NCBI GenBank assembly: GCA_025351455.1
Contig: JANXVW010000264.1
Span: forward strand, 1 to 49,326
Direction of reading: 5' to 3'
From: Betaproteobacteria bacterium
Lineage (GTDB): Bacteria > Pseudomonadota > Gammaproteobacteria > Burkholderiales > JACQAP01
DNA length: 49,326 bases
Shown here: positions 8,407 to 16,737 of the stretch, one piece after another
How positions within the stretch are numbered: position 1 is the first letter of the stretch
How the letters are laid out: the number at the start of each line of letters is the position of its first letter
Program-made: the position numbers and the translations under genes
The notes under the pieces: generated by a model
Database searches by the model: none
Told to the model about the DNA's origin: nothing
What the model saw: the letters and a program-made list of their open reading frames with translations, nothing else

Positions 8407-9639
8407 TTATCGATTGCATTGTGCATTCCTCCTTGCATCCGCGCCGCGCCCCAGAAGTTTTTTCAGGACCGTTTTTCCCCGATGGATCCCGCGATGAATC
8501 CAGTAATCGCCGGCAGAACGAAAAACAATGATGCGATCGTTGAACCGCGTCCGGTTCGCAAACCGATACTTGAATGGTTCGGATCCGACGGTGAAGTCGA
8601 ACTCCTCCAGCCCTTTTTCGATTGCGTCATCGAGCAGAAATTTGAGCAGCACTTCCCCCGGAGACCGGGCGGCGAACTGCACGTCGAAGGCCGGCTTGTA
8701 CCAGATAAAGCGGCGCTGGTATTCGAATCCGAAATGAAAAGCCAGGGGCGCGTCGTCGAACAGAACCACATCGAAGCGCAGCCAGCCATGGCGCAACGTC
8801 TCCCTGATCAAGTCCCGGTAGAACACCTGCTGGGCCGGATCGTTGAACTGGCTGGGCGAACCCGCGTGCGCCCGCCTCGCTTTGTGCTGTTCGAAAAAAA
8901 CATCCAGGTAACCCAGGATTTCAGGTTCGCTTGTGCATCGGTGAAAGCGAAGGTCCCCCGATTTCTCGAAGAACCGGGTGTGCCTCTTCAGGCTGGATTT
9001 GTTTGCCGCCTTTCGATCGGCGTCGCGGTCGCCGAGGATGCGCACCGGTGCCTCCGCCTGAAACTCCACCGTGATTCTGGCGTCGCGGCGTTCAAAGTAC
9101 TCGAGGAGTCCGGCTTTATGGGGAGAATGGCTGGGGAAGTGGGACAGCTCGATGCGATCGCAGGCCGCGGCGTGCATCTCCTCCAGCAGCGCGGGTAGCG
9201 CCTGCGGCACAGCGGGATCCGTGATGAGGTCGCAGTAGTCGGAGGCGTGGTTGAGGCTGCCGATGAAGCAGACCTGACTGCGCACCCGGCCCAGCGGCCC
9301 CCTCTCCCGCACAATCATCATCGGTGCAATGCCCACCAGCCGGGAGCCCGCATACGCGAGGATCACAAACAGTTCATGGGAATCGCGGAACGCTTTCCAC
9401 CAGCAGGCGTGCCAGGCAAACGTCTGGAACACGCTGTGGTTCCCGGCGCGTTCCAGCAGCGCCGTCCACGCCGCTTCCGTGTCGGGAAGGTCGTCCCAGC
9501 TTCGCAGCCGAACTGTGCGGACGCGGGTCGGGTCACGGACCGGCGCCGTCCCCTGCCTTGCCTGCTTTTGCGCATCGAGGATGCGGTCCGGACGAAATGG
9601 ACCGCAGCGGTCCAACAGGGCCTGCGTCGAGTCCTTCAT
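8407..9639 (-). CDS. FemAB/CelD-like GNAT acyltransferase (Acetyltransf_6)
   Basis: A 410-residue cytoplasmic protein with the BioF2-like/Acetyltransf_6 fold at about residues 180-340. The characteristic pattern is F-H-F-G-F-E-Y-Q-R-R-F-I-W-Y-K-P-A-F-D followed by S-P-G-E-V-L-L. The N-terminal part holds a second GNAT-like half (S-V-F-Q-T-F-A-W-H-A-C-W-W). Relatives are FemAB aminoacyltransferases and the CelD/BcsL proteins of polysaccharide loci. It may acylate a sugar in the EPS precursor. It lies 113 bp upstream of the lyase start and is probably co-transcribed with it. It is divergent from the adenylation/ACP genes. Confidence 0.8.
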   Translation of the reverse strand: MKDSTQALLDRCGPFRPDRILDAQKQARQGTAPVRDPTRVRTVRLRSWDDLPDTEAAWTALLERAGNHSVFQTFAWHACWWKAFRDSHELFVILAYAGSRLVGIAPMMIVRERGPLGRVRSQVCFIGSLNHASDYCDLITDPAVPQALPALLEEMHAAACDRIELSHFPSHSPHKAGLLEYFERRDARITVEFQAEAPVRILGDRDADRKAANKSSLKRHTRFFEKSGDLRFHRCTSEPEILGYLDVFFEQHKARRAHAGSPSQFNDPAQQVFYRDLIRETLRHGWLRFDVVLFDDAPLAFHFGFEYQRRFIWYKPAFDVQFAARSPGEVLLKFLLDDAIEKGLEEFDFTVGSEPFKYRFANRTRFNDRIIVFRSAGDYWIHRGIHRGKTVLKKLLGRGADARRNAQCNR

Positions 9640-10031
9640 TCTGGGCGGATTTTCCGGGCGTCGGTCTGGCCAAAGCCACGCGGCTTGATCAGTCCGCGGG
9701 ATAAACGTGGTCCACCAAAAGTGGAAGTACCGGCAGCGTATCTGGTCAGGTTTTCGCCGCCGGGTACGGCTTCATGGTCCGAACGGATTATGCGGCCGGC
9801 AGGTTCTGCGGGAGTGAAGTGTAGGTCGTGCCCGGTAGATTGGCGATGCAGCGGGGTTGGGCAACCGTGCCGTCCCGCGACAGCGCAATTTCGAACGCGG
9901 ACTGCGGCATTCCGGCGCCGCAGCGGACCCCAACACATTGCCGGTCGTTTCCGATGGTATGAACCTGACCCGTCCCGATGCCTATCGCCGCCGCCCGATC
10001 ACGACCTGAAGCTCTGCACAATCGGCCACGC
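9640..10031. other. Divergent intergenic region with a palindrome
   Basis: This region separates the minus-strand acyltransferase gene from the plus-strand adenylation gene and should hold promoters for both. I see no convincing gene. At 9774-9791 lies an imperfect palindrome, ATGGTCCG-AA-CGGATTAT. Its left 14 bases recur in a perfect version at 34552-34569. The start of the plus-strand gene is uncertain (9978, 10032 or 10047), so the right border may move. Confidence 0.4.
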
Positions 10032-11747
10032 GTGACGAGTCCGTTAATGCAGCATGGCGTGATTGCGCAGGCAAACGCGCGTCCGGAAGCCTGGGCGCTG
10101 GCATTCAAAGGCACCCGCATGACCTACGGCGCGCTGGAGGAAACATCCAACCGGCTCGGCCACCTGTTGAAAGACGCAGGCTGCGGCCGCGGAGATCGGG
10201 TCGGCCTGCTGATGCCGAAAATGCCCGCCGCGATCGTCGCCATGCTCGGCGTATTGAAAGCCGATGCGATCTACGTGCCGATGGATCCGGCAAGCCCCGC
10301 GGAGCGGCAGGCGCGGGTGCTTGAAATCAGCGACTGCCGCTGCATTCTCGCCGCCGGCCCCGTTGGTCCGGCCCTGCACGATGCCTTGGCGGCTGCGACG
10401 CTTCGCCAGCAACCCATCATCGGCTGGCTCGACGACAGCCCGCCACCGCAAGCCACTCCCGCACCGGCATTCTGCCTGCGCGATCTCGCCGCCTTTGCGG
10501 CGACCTGCCCGGTATCGGCCAATGGCGGTGACGACGTCGCACACATCCTGTTCACGTCGGGATCCACCGGATTGCCCAAGGGGGTGATGATCAGCCACGG
10601 GGCCGTGGTGAATCTCATCGAATGGGGGCGGGCCTACTTCGGCATCACCCGCACCGACCGGGTCTCCCAGCATCCGCCTTTGCGTTTCGACGTATCCACA
10701 TTCGACATTTTCGGCACGCTGTGCTCCGGCGCGGAACTTCACCTTGTTCCCGCGGAGTTGAATCTCCTGCCGCACAAACTTGCGCAGTTCATTCGCGATG
10801 CGCGGCTTACGCAATGGTTCTCCGTGCCATCGGTCCTCAACCTGATGACCAACTTCGATGTCGTGCGCCAGGACGATTTTCCCGCCTTGCGCGAGGTCCT
10901 GTTTGCCGGAGAAGCGATTCCCACACCCACCGTGATCCATTGGATGCGCCGGCTGCCGCATGTACGTTTTACCAATCTGTACGGTCCCACCGAAACGACC
11001 ATCGTAAGCAGCTACTATTCGCTCCCGCGTTGCCCTTCCGACGAGCGTGAACCGATTCCCATCGGGACTGCCTGCGCCGGCGAGGAACTGCTGGTCCTGG
11101 ACGATCAGTTGCAGCCCGTGGTCGACAACGAAATCGGCGAGCTCTACATTCGCGGTGTGGGCCTGAGCCCGGGTTACTGGCGCGATCCCGAAAAGACGCA
11201 ACGCGCCTTCCTGCCCTGTCCCGGCGCGACTGACCCCGGCGAACGCATGTACAAGACCGGCGACCTGGTGCGCCGGTCTTCGGATGGTCTCTTGCATTTC
11301 GTGGGCCGCGCCGACACGCAGATCAAGAGCCGCGGTTATCGCATAGAGTTGGGCGAGATCGAGGCGGCGCTGCATGCGGTTTCCGACCTGCAGGAAAGTG
11401 CCGTGCTGGCCATCAAGTCTGAAGGCTTCGAAGGCTGGCTGATTTGCTGCGCGTATGTACCGGCCGCGGGCAGGACAATCTCTCTGGTTGAATTGCGCAA
11501 GCGCGTGGCCGCGCTGGTGCCCGGCTACATGATTCCGGCCCGCTGGCTATGCCTGGACGTCCTGCCCAAGAACGAGAACGGCAAGATCGACCGCCCCGTA
11601 TTGAGAAACCATTTTCTCGGCGCCGAAGCCGGTTTGGCAACCTCCCGCACAGAGGAAGCGCCCACAGAGGAAGCGCCCCTGGCCGGGGCGCTGCACGAGA
11701 CGCACAACATGATGAATCCGCATCCAGGGAGAATGGCAAGTGACTGA
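10032..11747 (+). CDS. Stand-alone amino-acid-type adenylation enzyme (AMP-forming acyl-ACP ligase)
   Basis: The protein has all the core motifs of an adenylate-forming enzyme: L-F-T-S-G-S-T-G-L-P-K-G (A3), R-F-D-V-S-T-F-D-I-F (A4), N-L-Y-G-P-T-E-T-T (A5), Y-K-T-G-D-L (A7) and N-G-K-I-D-R-P with the catalytic Lys (A10). The A4 Asp is the residue that binds the substrate amino group in NRPS and DltA enzymes, so an amino acid is the likely substrate. No condensation or carrier domain is attached; the next gene encodes a separate ACP, as in dltA/dltC. The start is uncertain: GTG 10032 gives a family-like N-terminus, while ATG 9978 and ATG 10047 are alternatives. Confidence 0.85.
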   Translation: MTSPLMQHGVIAQANARPEAWALAFKGTRMTYGALEETSNRLGHLLKDAGCGRGDRVGLLMPKMPAAIVAMLGVLKADAIYVPMDPASPAERQARVLEISDCRCILAAGPVGPALHDALAAATLRQQPIIGWLDDSPPPQATPAPAFCLRDLAAFAATCPVSANGGDDVAHILFTSGSTGLPKGVMISHGAVVNLIEWGRAYFGITRTDRVSQHPPLRFDVSTFDIFGTLCSGAELHLVPAELNLLPHKLAQFIRDARLTQWFSVPSVLNLMTNFDVVRQDDFPALREVLFAGEAIPTPTVIHWMRRLPHVRFTNLYGPTETTIVSSYYSLPRCPSDEREPIPIGTACAGEELLVLDDQLQPVVDNEIGELYIRGVGLSPGYWRDPEKTQRAFLPCPGATDPGERMYKTGDLVRRSSDGLLHFVGRADTQIKSRGYRIELGEIEAALHAVSDLQESAVLAIKSEGFEGWLICCAYVPAAGRTISLVELRKRVAALVPGYMIPARWLCLDVLPKNENGKIDRPVLRNHFLGAEAGLATSRTEEAPTEEAPLAGALHETHNMMNPHPGRMASD

Positions 11748-12030
11748 CGACCACGCAATCATCGGGCGCCTTGGCACCCTGTTCACCGCATGCTTCCACA
11801 TCGAAGTCCCGTCTCCGGATACCGATCTTCTCGAGTCGGGAATCCTGGATTCGCTCCAGTTCGTGGAGTTGCTCGTGCAGCTCGAGCAGAACTTCAACCT
11901 GCGCATCAAGATCGACGACATCGATCTGGAAGATCTGCGCACGCTTGCGCGCATCGCCCGGTTGGTGGACGCGAACCGCGAGGCCGCGCGTCCTTCGACA
12001 CTGCAGCACCCGTCAAGCGCCGCCGATTGA
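11740..12030 (+). CDS. Acyl carrier protein
   Basis: A 96-residue acidic protein with the phosphopantetheine site G-I-L-D-S-L-Q-F at Ser38 and four predicted helices, typical of ACP/PCP proteins. It begins at a GTG (11740) inside the end of the adenylation gene, with GGGAG upstream, so the two are translationally coupled. It probably carries the group activated by that enzyme and presents it to one of the acyltransferases encoded next to it. A phosphopantetheinyl transferase is not seen in the window and must act in trans. The C-terminal ~15 residues are low-complexity. Confidence 0.88.
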   Translation: MTDDHAIIGRLGTLFTACFHIEVPSPDTDLLESGILDSLQFVELLVQLEQNFNLRIKIDDIDLEDLRTLARIARLVDANREAARPSTLQHPSSAAD

Positions 12031-12094
12031 AGCCAAGCGCCGCGACGGATCGCAGGAATGCAACAGCAAGTCGCATGCGCAGGAACGTGACCCG

Positions 12095-13240
12095 ATGCGA
12101 TCCGACCCTCCCGAACAGCTAGCTCGCCGCACCAAGACGGACGCTGCCATCGCGACGATTCGCGTTTTCACCGAGGACGATGTCCCCGCCGCCGCCGCCC
12201 TGTTCGCCCGCGTCTACCCGGAATACCGCTGGCGCTCGCAGGATGCGTGCGAATCTTATTTCCGGGAGATACTGTTCGAGAATCCGTGGCGTGACCCGGA
12301 TATTCCTTCTTGGGTGGCGCAGGAGAATGGCCGGCTATCCGGCTTTTATGCCGTGCTGCCGCGGCGGATGCTGCTGCACGGCCGCCCGATTCGCGTAGCG
12401 GTGGGCTGCCAGTTCATGATGGCGCCCGACAACCGCAACAGCCTGGCGGCGCTGCAGCTGACGAAAGCCTGCATTTCCGGCCCCCAGGATCTCACGCTTG
12501 CCGATGGCGCGAACGCGCAGGCCCGGCGCATGTGGGTCGCAATCGGCGGGGTCGCACCCCTGCTGTATGGCCTGCACTGGACCCGGCTGCTGCGACCCGC
12601 GCGCCACGCGTTTTCCCTGCTGCAGGGACGGGGCGCAATAGCGCCTGCTGTCGCGCTAGCCGCCCGTCCGCTGTGCGCGGCCGCCGACGCGCTGTTCGCC
12701 CGTCTGCCGCCAAACCGTTTTCTGCGCGACCCACGGGATTTCTCCGGGAGCGCGCCGGACCCGGCGGCGATGCTGTCGCATTTTTCCGACTTCACGGGCG
12801 GCAGCGCGCTGCGCCCGGAATACAACGCCGGCGCGCTCGCCTGGTTGCTGGATCAGGCGGCACGCAAGAAGCGCCATGGTGAACTGCGCTCGCGCGCCGC
12901 ACTCGGCAGCAAGCGGCAACTGATCGGCTGGTATCTCTATTACCTGAATGCCGGCGGCGTGAGCGAAGTCGTGCAGATCGCGGCACGCGACGGCTGCTTC
13001 GACCAGGTATTGCAGCAGCTGATGGCCGATGCCTGGAGAAACGGTGCGACGGCGCTGCACGGTCGAGTCGAACCGCGCTTCCTGCAGGAACTCTCCGACC
13101 GCCACTGCTGGTTCCGACGAGAGGGCCCATGGACACTGATCCATTCCCGCCATGCCGAAATCGTGGCCATCATCCAGCAAGGCGACGCATTTCTCAGTCG
13201 CCTGGAAGGCGAATGGTGGCTACGCTTTCAGGGCGGATGA
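12095..13240 (+). CDS. GNAT-superfamily acyltransferase-like protein
   Basis: A 381-residue product. Residues ~15-120 look like a GNAT N-terminal half (I-R-V-F-T-E-D-D-V-P-A-A-A-A-L-F, then W-V-A-Q-E-N-G-R-L-S-G-F-Y and A-V-G-C-Q-F-M-M). The rest is a less conserved domain seen in GNAT-like proteins of EPS loci. I took ATG 12095 because the upstream part of the frame is Arg/Ser-rich and unlike a folded protein. It follows the ACP gene by 64 bp, and its stop overlaps the next gene as ATGA. Transfer of an ACP-bound group to a sugar is a reasonable but unproven role. Confidence 0.7.
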   Translation: MRSDPPEQLARRTKTDAAIATIRVFTEDDVPAAAALFARVYPEYRWRSQDACESYFREILFENPWRDPDIPSWVAQENGRLSGFYAVLPRRMLLHGRPIRVAVGCQFMMAPDNRNSLAALQLTKACISGPQDLTLADGANAQARRMWVAIGGVAPLLYGLHWTRLLRPARHAFSLLQGRGAIAPAVALAARPLCAAADALFARLPPNRFLRDPRDFSGSAPDPAAMLSHFSDFTGGSALRPEYNAGALAWLLDQAARKKRHGELRSRAALGSKRQLIGWYLYYLNAGGVSEVVQIAARDGCFDQVLQQLMADAWRNGATALHGRVEPRFLQELSDRHCWFRREGPWTLIHSRHAEIVAIIQQGDAFLSRLEGEWWLRFQGG

Positions 13241-14430
13241 TCCGGCAAGGCCCGGCACGAGGGTTGTCCGGGTCTGCCCACAAGGTCGTAGTCGTCGAGT
13301 CCGATGAGGGACTTTGCGATCACGTGTCGGCCTGGCAAGACCTTGCCGACCACGCCCTGGAGGCCAACGTGTTTTATGAACCCTGGCTATTGATGCCAGC
13401 ATTAAAAAATCTGCACCCGGGAACGCCGTTGCGTCTGGTCTTCATTTACGAGCCCGCTTCGCCGGGAACGGCCGGCGCATCGAAGTTGTGCGGTTTTTTT
13501 CCCCTGGAACCGGATTCGCGGTTTCGCAATCTGCCGATCCGGGCGTGGCGCCTGTGGAAACACATTCACTGCTTCCTCTGCACACCGCTGATCCGATCCG
13601 ATCGCGCCAGGGAAACGCTTGCGGCCCTGCTGCAATGGGCGGGTGGCGAGGGGCGTGTTCACCTGCTGGATTTTTCCCATGTCCGCGGCGATGGCCCCTT
13701 CCACGACTTGCTGGTCACGCACGTCAAGGAAACCGGAACGAGGCAATATGTCACGAACAGATTTGTGCGGGCCTTGTGGAAAGCCGGCGAGGGGCTCGAT
13801 GATTATCTGCAGAACACTTTGTCCCCTGGCGTACGCAAGGAATATCGCCGGCAACGAAAACGCCTCGCGGAGCTGGGTCGGCTCGAGTTCCGTACATTGC
13901 GCGAAGGCGCGGAGGTGGACGATTGGCTCGAGGAATTTCTGGGCCTCGAAGCCAGTGGGTGGAAAGCGCGCGAAGGACAGGCACTGGGATTGAGTTCCAG
14001 CCAGCGCAGCTTCGTGCTGGCAGCGGCACACCTTGGATTTGCACGCGGTCAGGTGTTTCTGCAGGGGCTATATCTGGATGGGCGGCCCGTGGCCATGTTG
14101 TTGAGTTTTCTGGCAGGCGGTGGAGGCTTTGCATTCAAGATCGCCTACGACGAGACACTGGCCAAATATTCCCCGGGGGTCCAGCTGATGCTCGATATCC
14201 TGGGTTGCCTGCATTCCGACTCGCGCTTTGCCTGGATGGATTCCTGCGCGGAGCCCGATCATCCGATGATCAACCGGTTGTGGAAGGATCAAAAAGTCAT
14301 CGAGTCCGTACTGGTCTCGACCGGGAATCGCCTCGGCGACGTGGCGGTATCGGTTTTCCCGGCGGCCCGGCGTCTGGTCCGGCTGCTTCGCGAACTCAGA
14401 AGTACCACTGCACTCTATGCCTTACGCTGA
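13237..14430 (+). CDS. CelD/FemAB-like acyltransferase (Acetyltransf_6)
   Basis: I chose ATG 13237 for the ATGA overlap with the preceding gene; 13213 is an in-frame alternative. The 397-residue protein has the Acetyltransf_6 core at ~170-330 (V-R-K-E-Y-R-R-Q-R-K-R-L, then F-L-Q-G-L-Y-L-D-G-R-P-V-A-M-L-L-S-F and F-K-I-A-Y-D-E-T-L-A-K-Y-S-P-G). It is therefore the second enzyme of this fold in the locus, after the one at 8407-9639. FemAB relatives move amino acids to amino groups, which would fit an aminoacyl-ACP donor. The donor and acceptor are inferred from context only. Confidence 0.78.
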   Translation: MIRQGPARGLSGSAHKVVVVESDEGLCDHVSAWQDLADHALEANVFYEPWLLMPALKNLHPGTPLRLVFIYEPASPGTAGASKLCGFFPLEPDSRFRNLPIRAWRLWKHIHCFLCTPLIRSDRARETLAALLQWAGGEGRVHLLDFSHVRGDGPFHDLLVTHVKETGTRQYVTNRFVRALWKAGEGLDDYLQNTLSPGVRKEYRRQRKRLAELGRLEFRTLREGAEVDDWLEEFLGLEASGWKAREGQALGLSSSQRSFVLAAAHLGFARGQVFLQGLYLDGRPVAMLLSFLAGGGGFAFKIAYDETLAKYSPGVQLMLDILGCLHSDSRFAWMDSCAEPDHPMINRLWKDQKVIESVLVSTGNRLGDVAVSVFPAARRLVRLLRELRSTTALYALR

Positions 14431-15337
14431 ACTCAAACAGGACGCGACGTCCGTCCGCGCGTCGACCGGAACACCGGCAACCGGGCTCCTCGACATCGAT
14501 CCGGTGACCTTCCGGGGATGTTTTGATCGCAGGCCATTTCTGATCGGCCATGCATTGACGAATCATCCGTTGTTCGAGATTTCTCGTCTGATGCGGCTGT
14601 GCCGGAGCCTTCCCGAATCCAGCGTCGAGTACAACGCGGGAAACATTCCGATCAGCGTGGATCCGAAAAGAACGCCGGGCAACGGGCTCAGCGCCGAGGA
14701 AACAATCCGCCGCATTGCGCAGTGCAGGTCCTGGCTGGTGCTCAAGTACGTCGAGCAGGATCCGGAATATCGGGCGCTGTTGCACGACTGCCTGGCGGAG
14801 GTAGCCTGGCAGTCCGAATCGCTTCGGCCGGGCATGTTCCTCGAGCAGGGCTTCATCTTCCTCAGTTCGCCAGGGTCAGTGACGCCTTATCACATGGACC
14901 CGGAGCATAATTTTCTTTTGCAGATTCGCGGCAGCAAACGCATTCACATGTTCGACGGGCGCGACCGCTCGGTGCTCTCGGAGGAGGAACTCGAGCAGTT
15001 CTACCGTGGCGGCCACCGCAACCTGGCCTATCCGACGAACGGCAACAGACGGGGTTGGACCTTTGACCTGAGCCCGGGCTTCGGCCTGCATTTCCCGGTG
15101 ACCGCCCCCCATTATGTGAGGAACGGCGAGGAGGTCTCCGTTTCCTTCAGCATTACTTTTCGCACGCCGGACCTGAAACGACGCCGGCTCGTACACATCG
15201 GCAATGCCTTTCTGCGACGGCGCGGATTTCGCCCCCGCCCTGCCGGGATGCATCCCCGGTACGATTTTCTGAAATATCTCGCCTTCGGAGCCATCAGCCG
15301 GATTCATCAATTCTTCGGCGGGGGTGGCCCCTCGTGA
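14417..15337 (+). CDS. Cupin-like / JmjC-type Fe(II)-dependent oxygenase-like protein
   Basis: A 306-residue protein overlapping the previous gene by 14 bp. Around residue 155 it has P-G-S-V-T-P-Y-H-M-D-P-E-H-N-F-L-L-Q, the H-x-D metal pair of JmjC/cupin_8 oxygenases, followed by G-S-K-R-I-H-M-F-D. A second candidate His is in F-P-V-T-A-P-H-Y-V near 233. Enzymes of this fold usually hydroxylate with Fe(II) and 2-oxoglutarate. As the last gene of the adenylation/ACP group it may hydroxylate the carrier-bound group. A non-catalytic member is possible. Confidence 0.72.
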   Translation: MPYAELKQDATSVRASTGTPATGLLDIDPVTFRGCFDRRPFLIGHALTNHPLFEISRLMRLCRSLPESSVEYNAGNIPISVDPKRTPGNGLSAEETIRRIAQCRSWLVLKYVEQDPEYRALLHDCLAEVAWQSESLRPGMFLEQGFIFLSSPGSVTPYHMDPEHNFLLQIRGSKRIHMFDGRDRSVLSEEELEQFYRGGHRNLAYPTNGNRRGWTFDLSPGFGLHFPVTAPHYVRNGEEVSVSFSITFRTPDLKRRRLVHIGNAFLRRRGFRPRPAGMHPRYDFLKYLAFGAISRIHQFFGGGGPS

Positions 15338-15586
15338 CGCGGCTCGGTGTCCAACAACAATGGTGTGAAGAAGAGCCGGGATGTTTCCGTCGGTAGTGTT
15401 CCCCCGGTGCCTCGGTGTGTTCGCCTGCGTTGCCGGTTTCGCTTTGCCCGTCGCCGCCGCGTCGGACGGACATCTCATTGACAGCGCTGCTCCCGGCAGT
15501 CCGGGGCTCGCCTCGGATCCGGTGTTTACGGCATTGGCCTCGCTGCCAGGACGACGCACACCTTGAAGATCACGGTCACCGTCCAA

Positions 15587-16066
15587 TTATCCGCCGTACT
15601 CCCACGGCGCGTCCGCGACGGTGAGCGGCCTTACGTGGTTACCGCATTCGGCTTCGACCACGCCCAGAATCACCATGGCATGATCGCCGTCGGCGTCCAG
15701 GATCCGCTCCACCCGGCACTCCACATACGCAGGGAGGTTCGCCAGCACGGGGGCGCTGGTCCTGCCTTGCGCAAACGGTTCACCGTTTATCGTCCCGCGC
15801 TCCGCGCGTGTCGGGTAGAAGAACGTCCGCGCGATATCGAGCTGCTCATCCCCGACAATATGCAGGACCGCAGTCCGGCTGACGGCCAGGCATTTGAACA
15901 CGTTGCTCTCTCTGCGCACGGCCGCCATGATCAGCGGCGGCTTGAAGGACACCTGCGAAACCCAGGTCACCGTCGCCGCGCCGTAATGATCGTCGCTGCG
16001 CGAGGTCAGCACATAGACGCCGTTGGACAGCATCCGTAGCGTCTTCTGCCTGACTTTCTTGTCCAA
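15587..16066 (-). CDS. Flavin reductase family protein (FMN-binding split barrel)
   Basis: A 159-residue protein with the flavin-reductase-like split-barrel pattern: N-G-V-Y-V-L-T-S-R near residue 15, then A-A-T-V-T-W-V-S-Q-V-S-F-K-P-P-L. Members supply reduced FMN/FAD to a partner monooxygenase or bind flavin. It begins 5 bp after the GNAT stop and is the last gene of the minus-strand EPS run. No monooxygenase partner is visible in the window, so its role here is unclear. Confidence 0.85.
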   Translation of the reverse strand: MDKKVRQKTLRMLSNGVYVLTSRSDDHYGAATVTWVSQVSFKPPLIMAAVRRESNVFKCLAVSRTAVLHIVGDEQLDIARTFFYPTRAERGTINGEPFAQGRTSAPVLANLPAYVECRVERILDADGDHAMVILGVVEAECGNHVRPLTVADAPWEYGG

Positions 16067-16071
16067 GCCCG

Positions 16072-16737
16072 TTACCCCTGCCGAGCGTCTCGTTGCGCTC
16101 CGGCTTCGGCGGTTGCCGGACCCCCGCGCGAGTCTGACCCGATGTGCGGTTCGCCGGCCACGCGAAGTTCTTCATGTTTTCCCCGGACGGCCTGCCGGGG
16201 CGCACGCTGACCGCCCGGCCGTCGATCGCCTTCGCTACTTTCGTGCTCACTGGCCAGGAGATCGAACAGCAGCCGATCGTAAGCCTGGCCATCGATGAAG
16301 TGGCATTGACGCTGCCGGCCAATCGGGCGGAAGTTCAGGCGCTGGATGAGGCGAAGCGACGGATTGCCATCCACGACCCAGGTATTGATGGTCTCGAGAC
16401 CGAGATCGCGGAATCCCAGGGTCAGGACTTTCGATGCAGCCAACGTTCCAAGGCCGCGGTTGCGGAAGACTTTATCGCCCTGCGCTCCCCACAGCGTCGC
16501 GCTTTTGAAGTTCAGGTCCACGCTGTTCAGACCGCAGATACCGATCGGCGTCTCGTCCCGGTCGGACGTATACGCCCGCATGAAATGCGTAGGCCGCTGG
16601 GCCATGATTTTGAGCAGCGTGGGCGTGACGACCTGCCGGCCGTTGCCGAAGTCGAGCCACTGATGGTTTTCTTTCTGGGCCAGCCAGCCCGCCACCAGTT
16701 CGAGGATTTCCGGATTGTCCAGAGGTAGTAGTTTCAT
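16072..16737 (-). CDS. GNAT family N-acetyltransferase
   Basis: I chose ATG 16737 because it overlaps the preceding glycosyltransferase stop (ATGA); the longer upstream frame is Arg-rich and lies inside that gene. The 221-residue protein has the GNAT order I-G-I-C-G-L-N-S-V-D, then V-F-R-N-R-G-L-G-T-L-A-A (acetyl-CoA pyrophosphate loop, about residue 105), then I-N-T-W-V-V-D-G-N-P-S-L-R-L-I-Q-R-L-N-F. It could acetylate an amino sugar of the EPS or an unrelated small molecule. The C-terminal ~45 residues are low-complexity and charged. Confidence 0.82.
   Translation of the reverse strand: MKLLPLDNPEILELVAGWLAQKENHQWLDFGNGRQVVTPTLLKIMAQRPTHFMRAYTSDRDETPIGICGLNSVDLNFKSATLWGAQGDKVFRNRGLGTLAASKVLTLGFRDLGLETINTWVVDGNPSLRLIQRLNFRPIGRQRQCHFIDGQAYDRLLFDLLASEHESSEGDRRPGGQRAPRQAVRGKHEELRVAGEPHIGSDSRGGPATAEAGAQRDARQG

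Noticed and set aside
15381..15566. 61-codon frame with a signal-peptide-like N-terminus (M-F-P-S-V-V-F)
   Set aside because: It has no clear ribosome site, no recognisable mature part and stops shortly after; a chance frame or a remnant is as likely.
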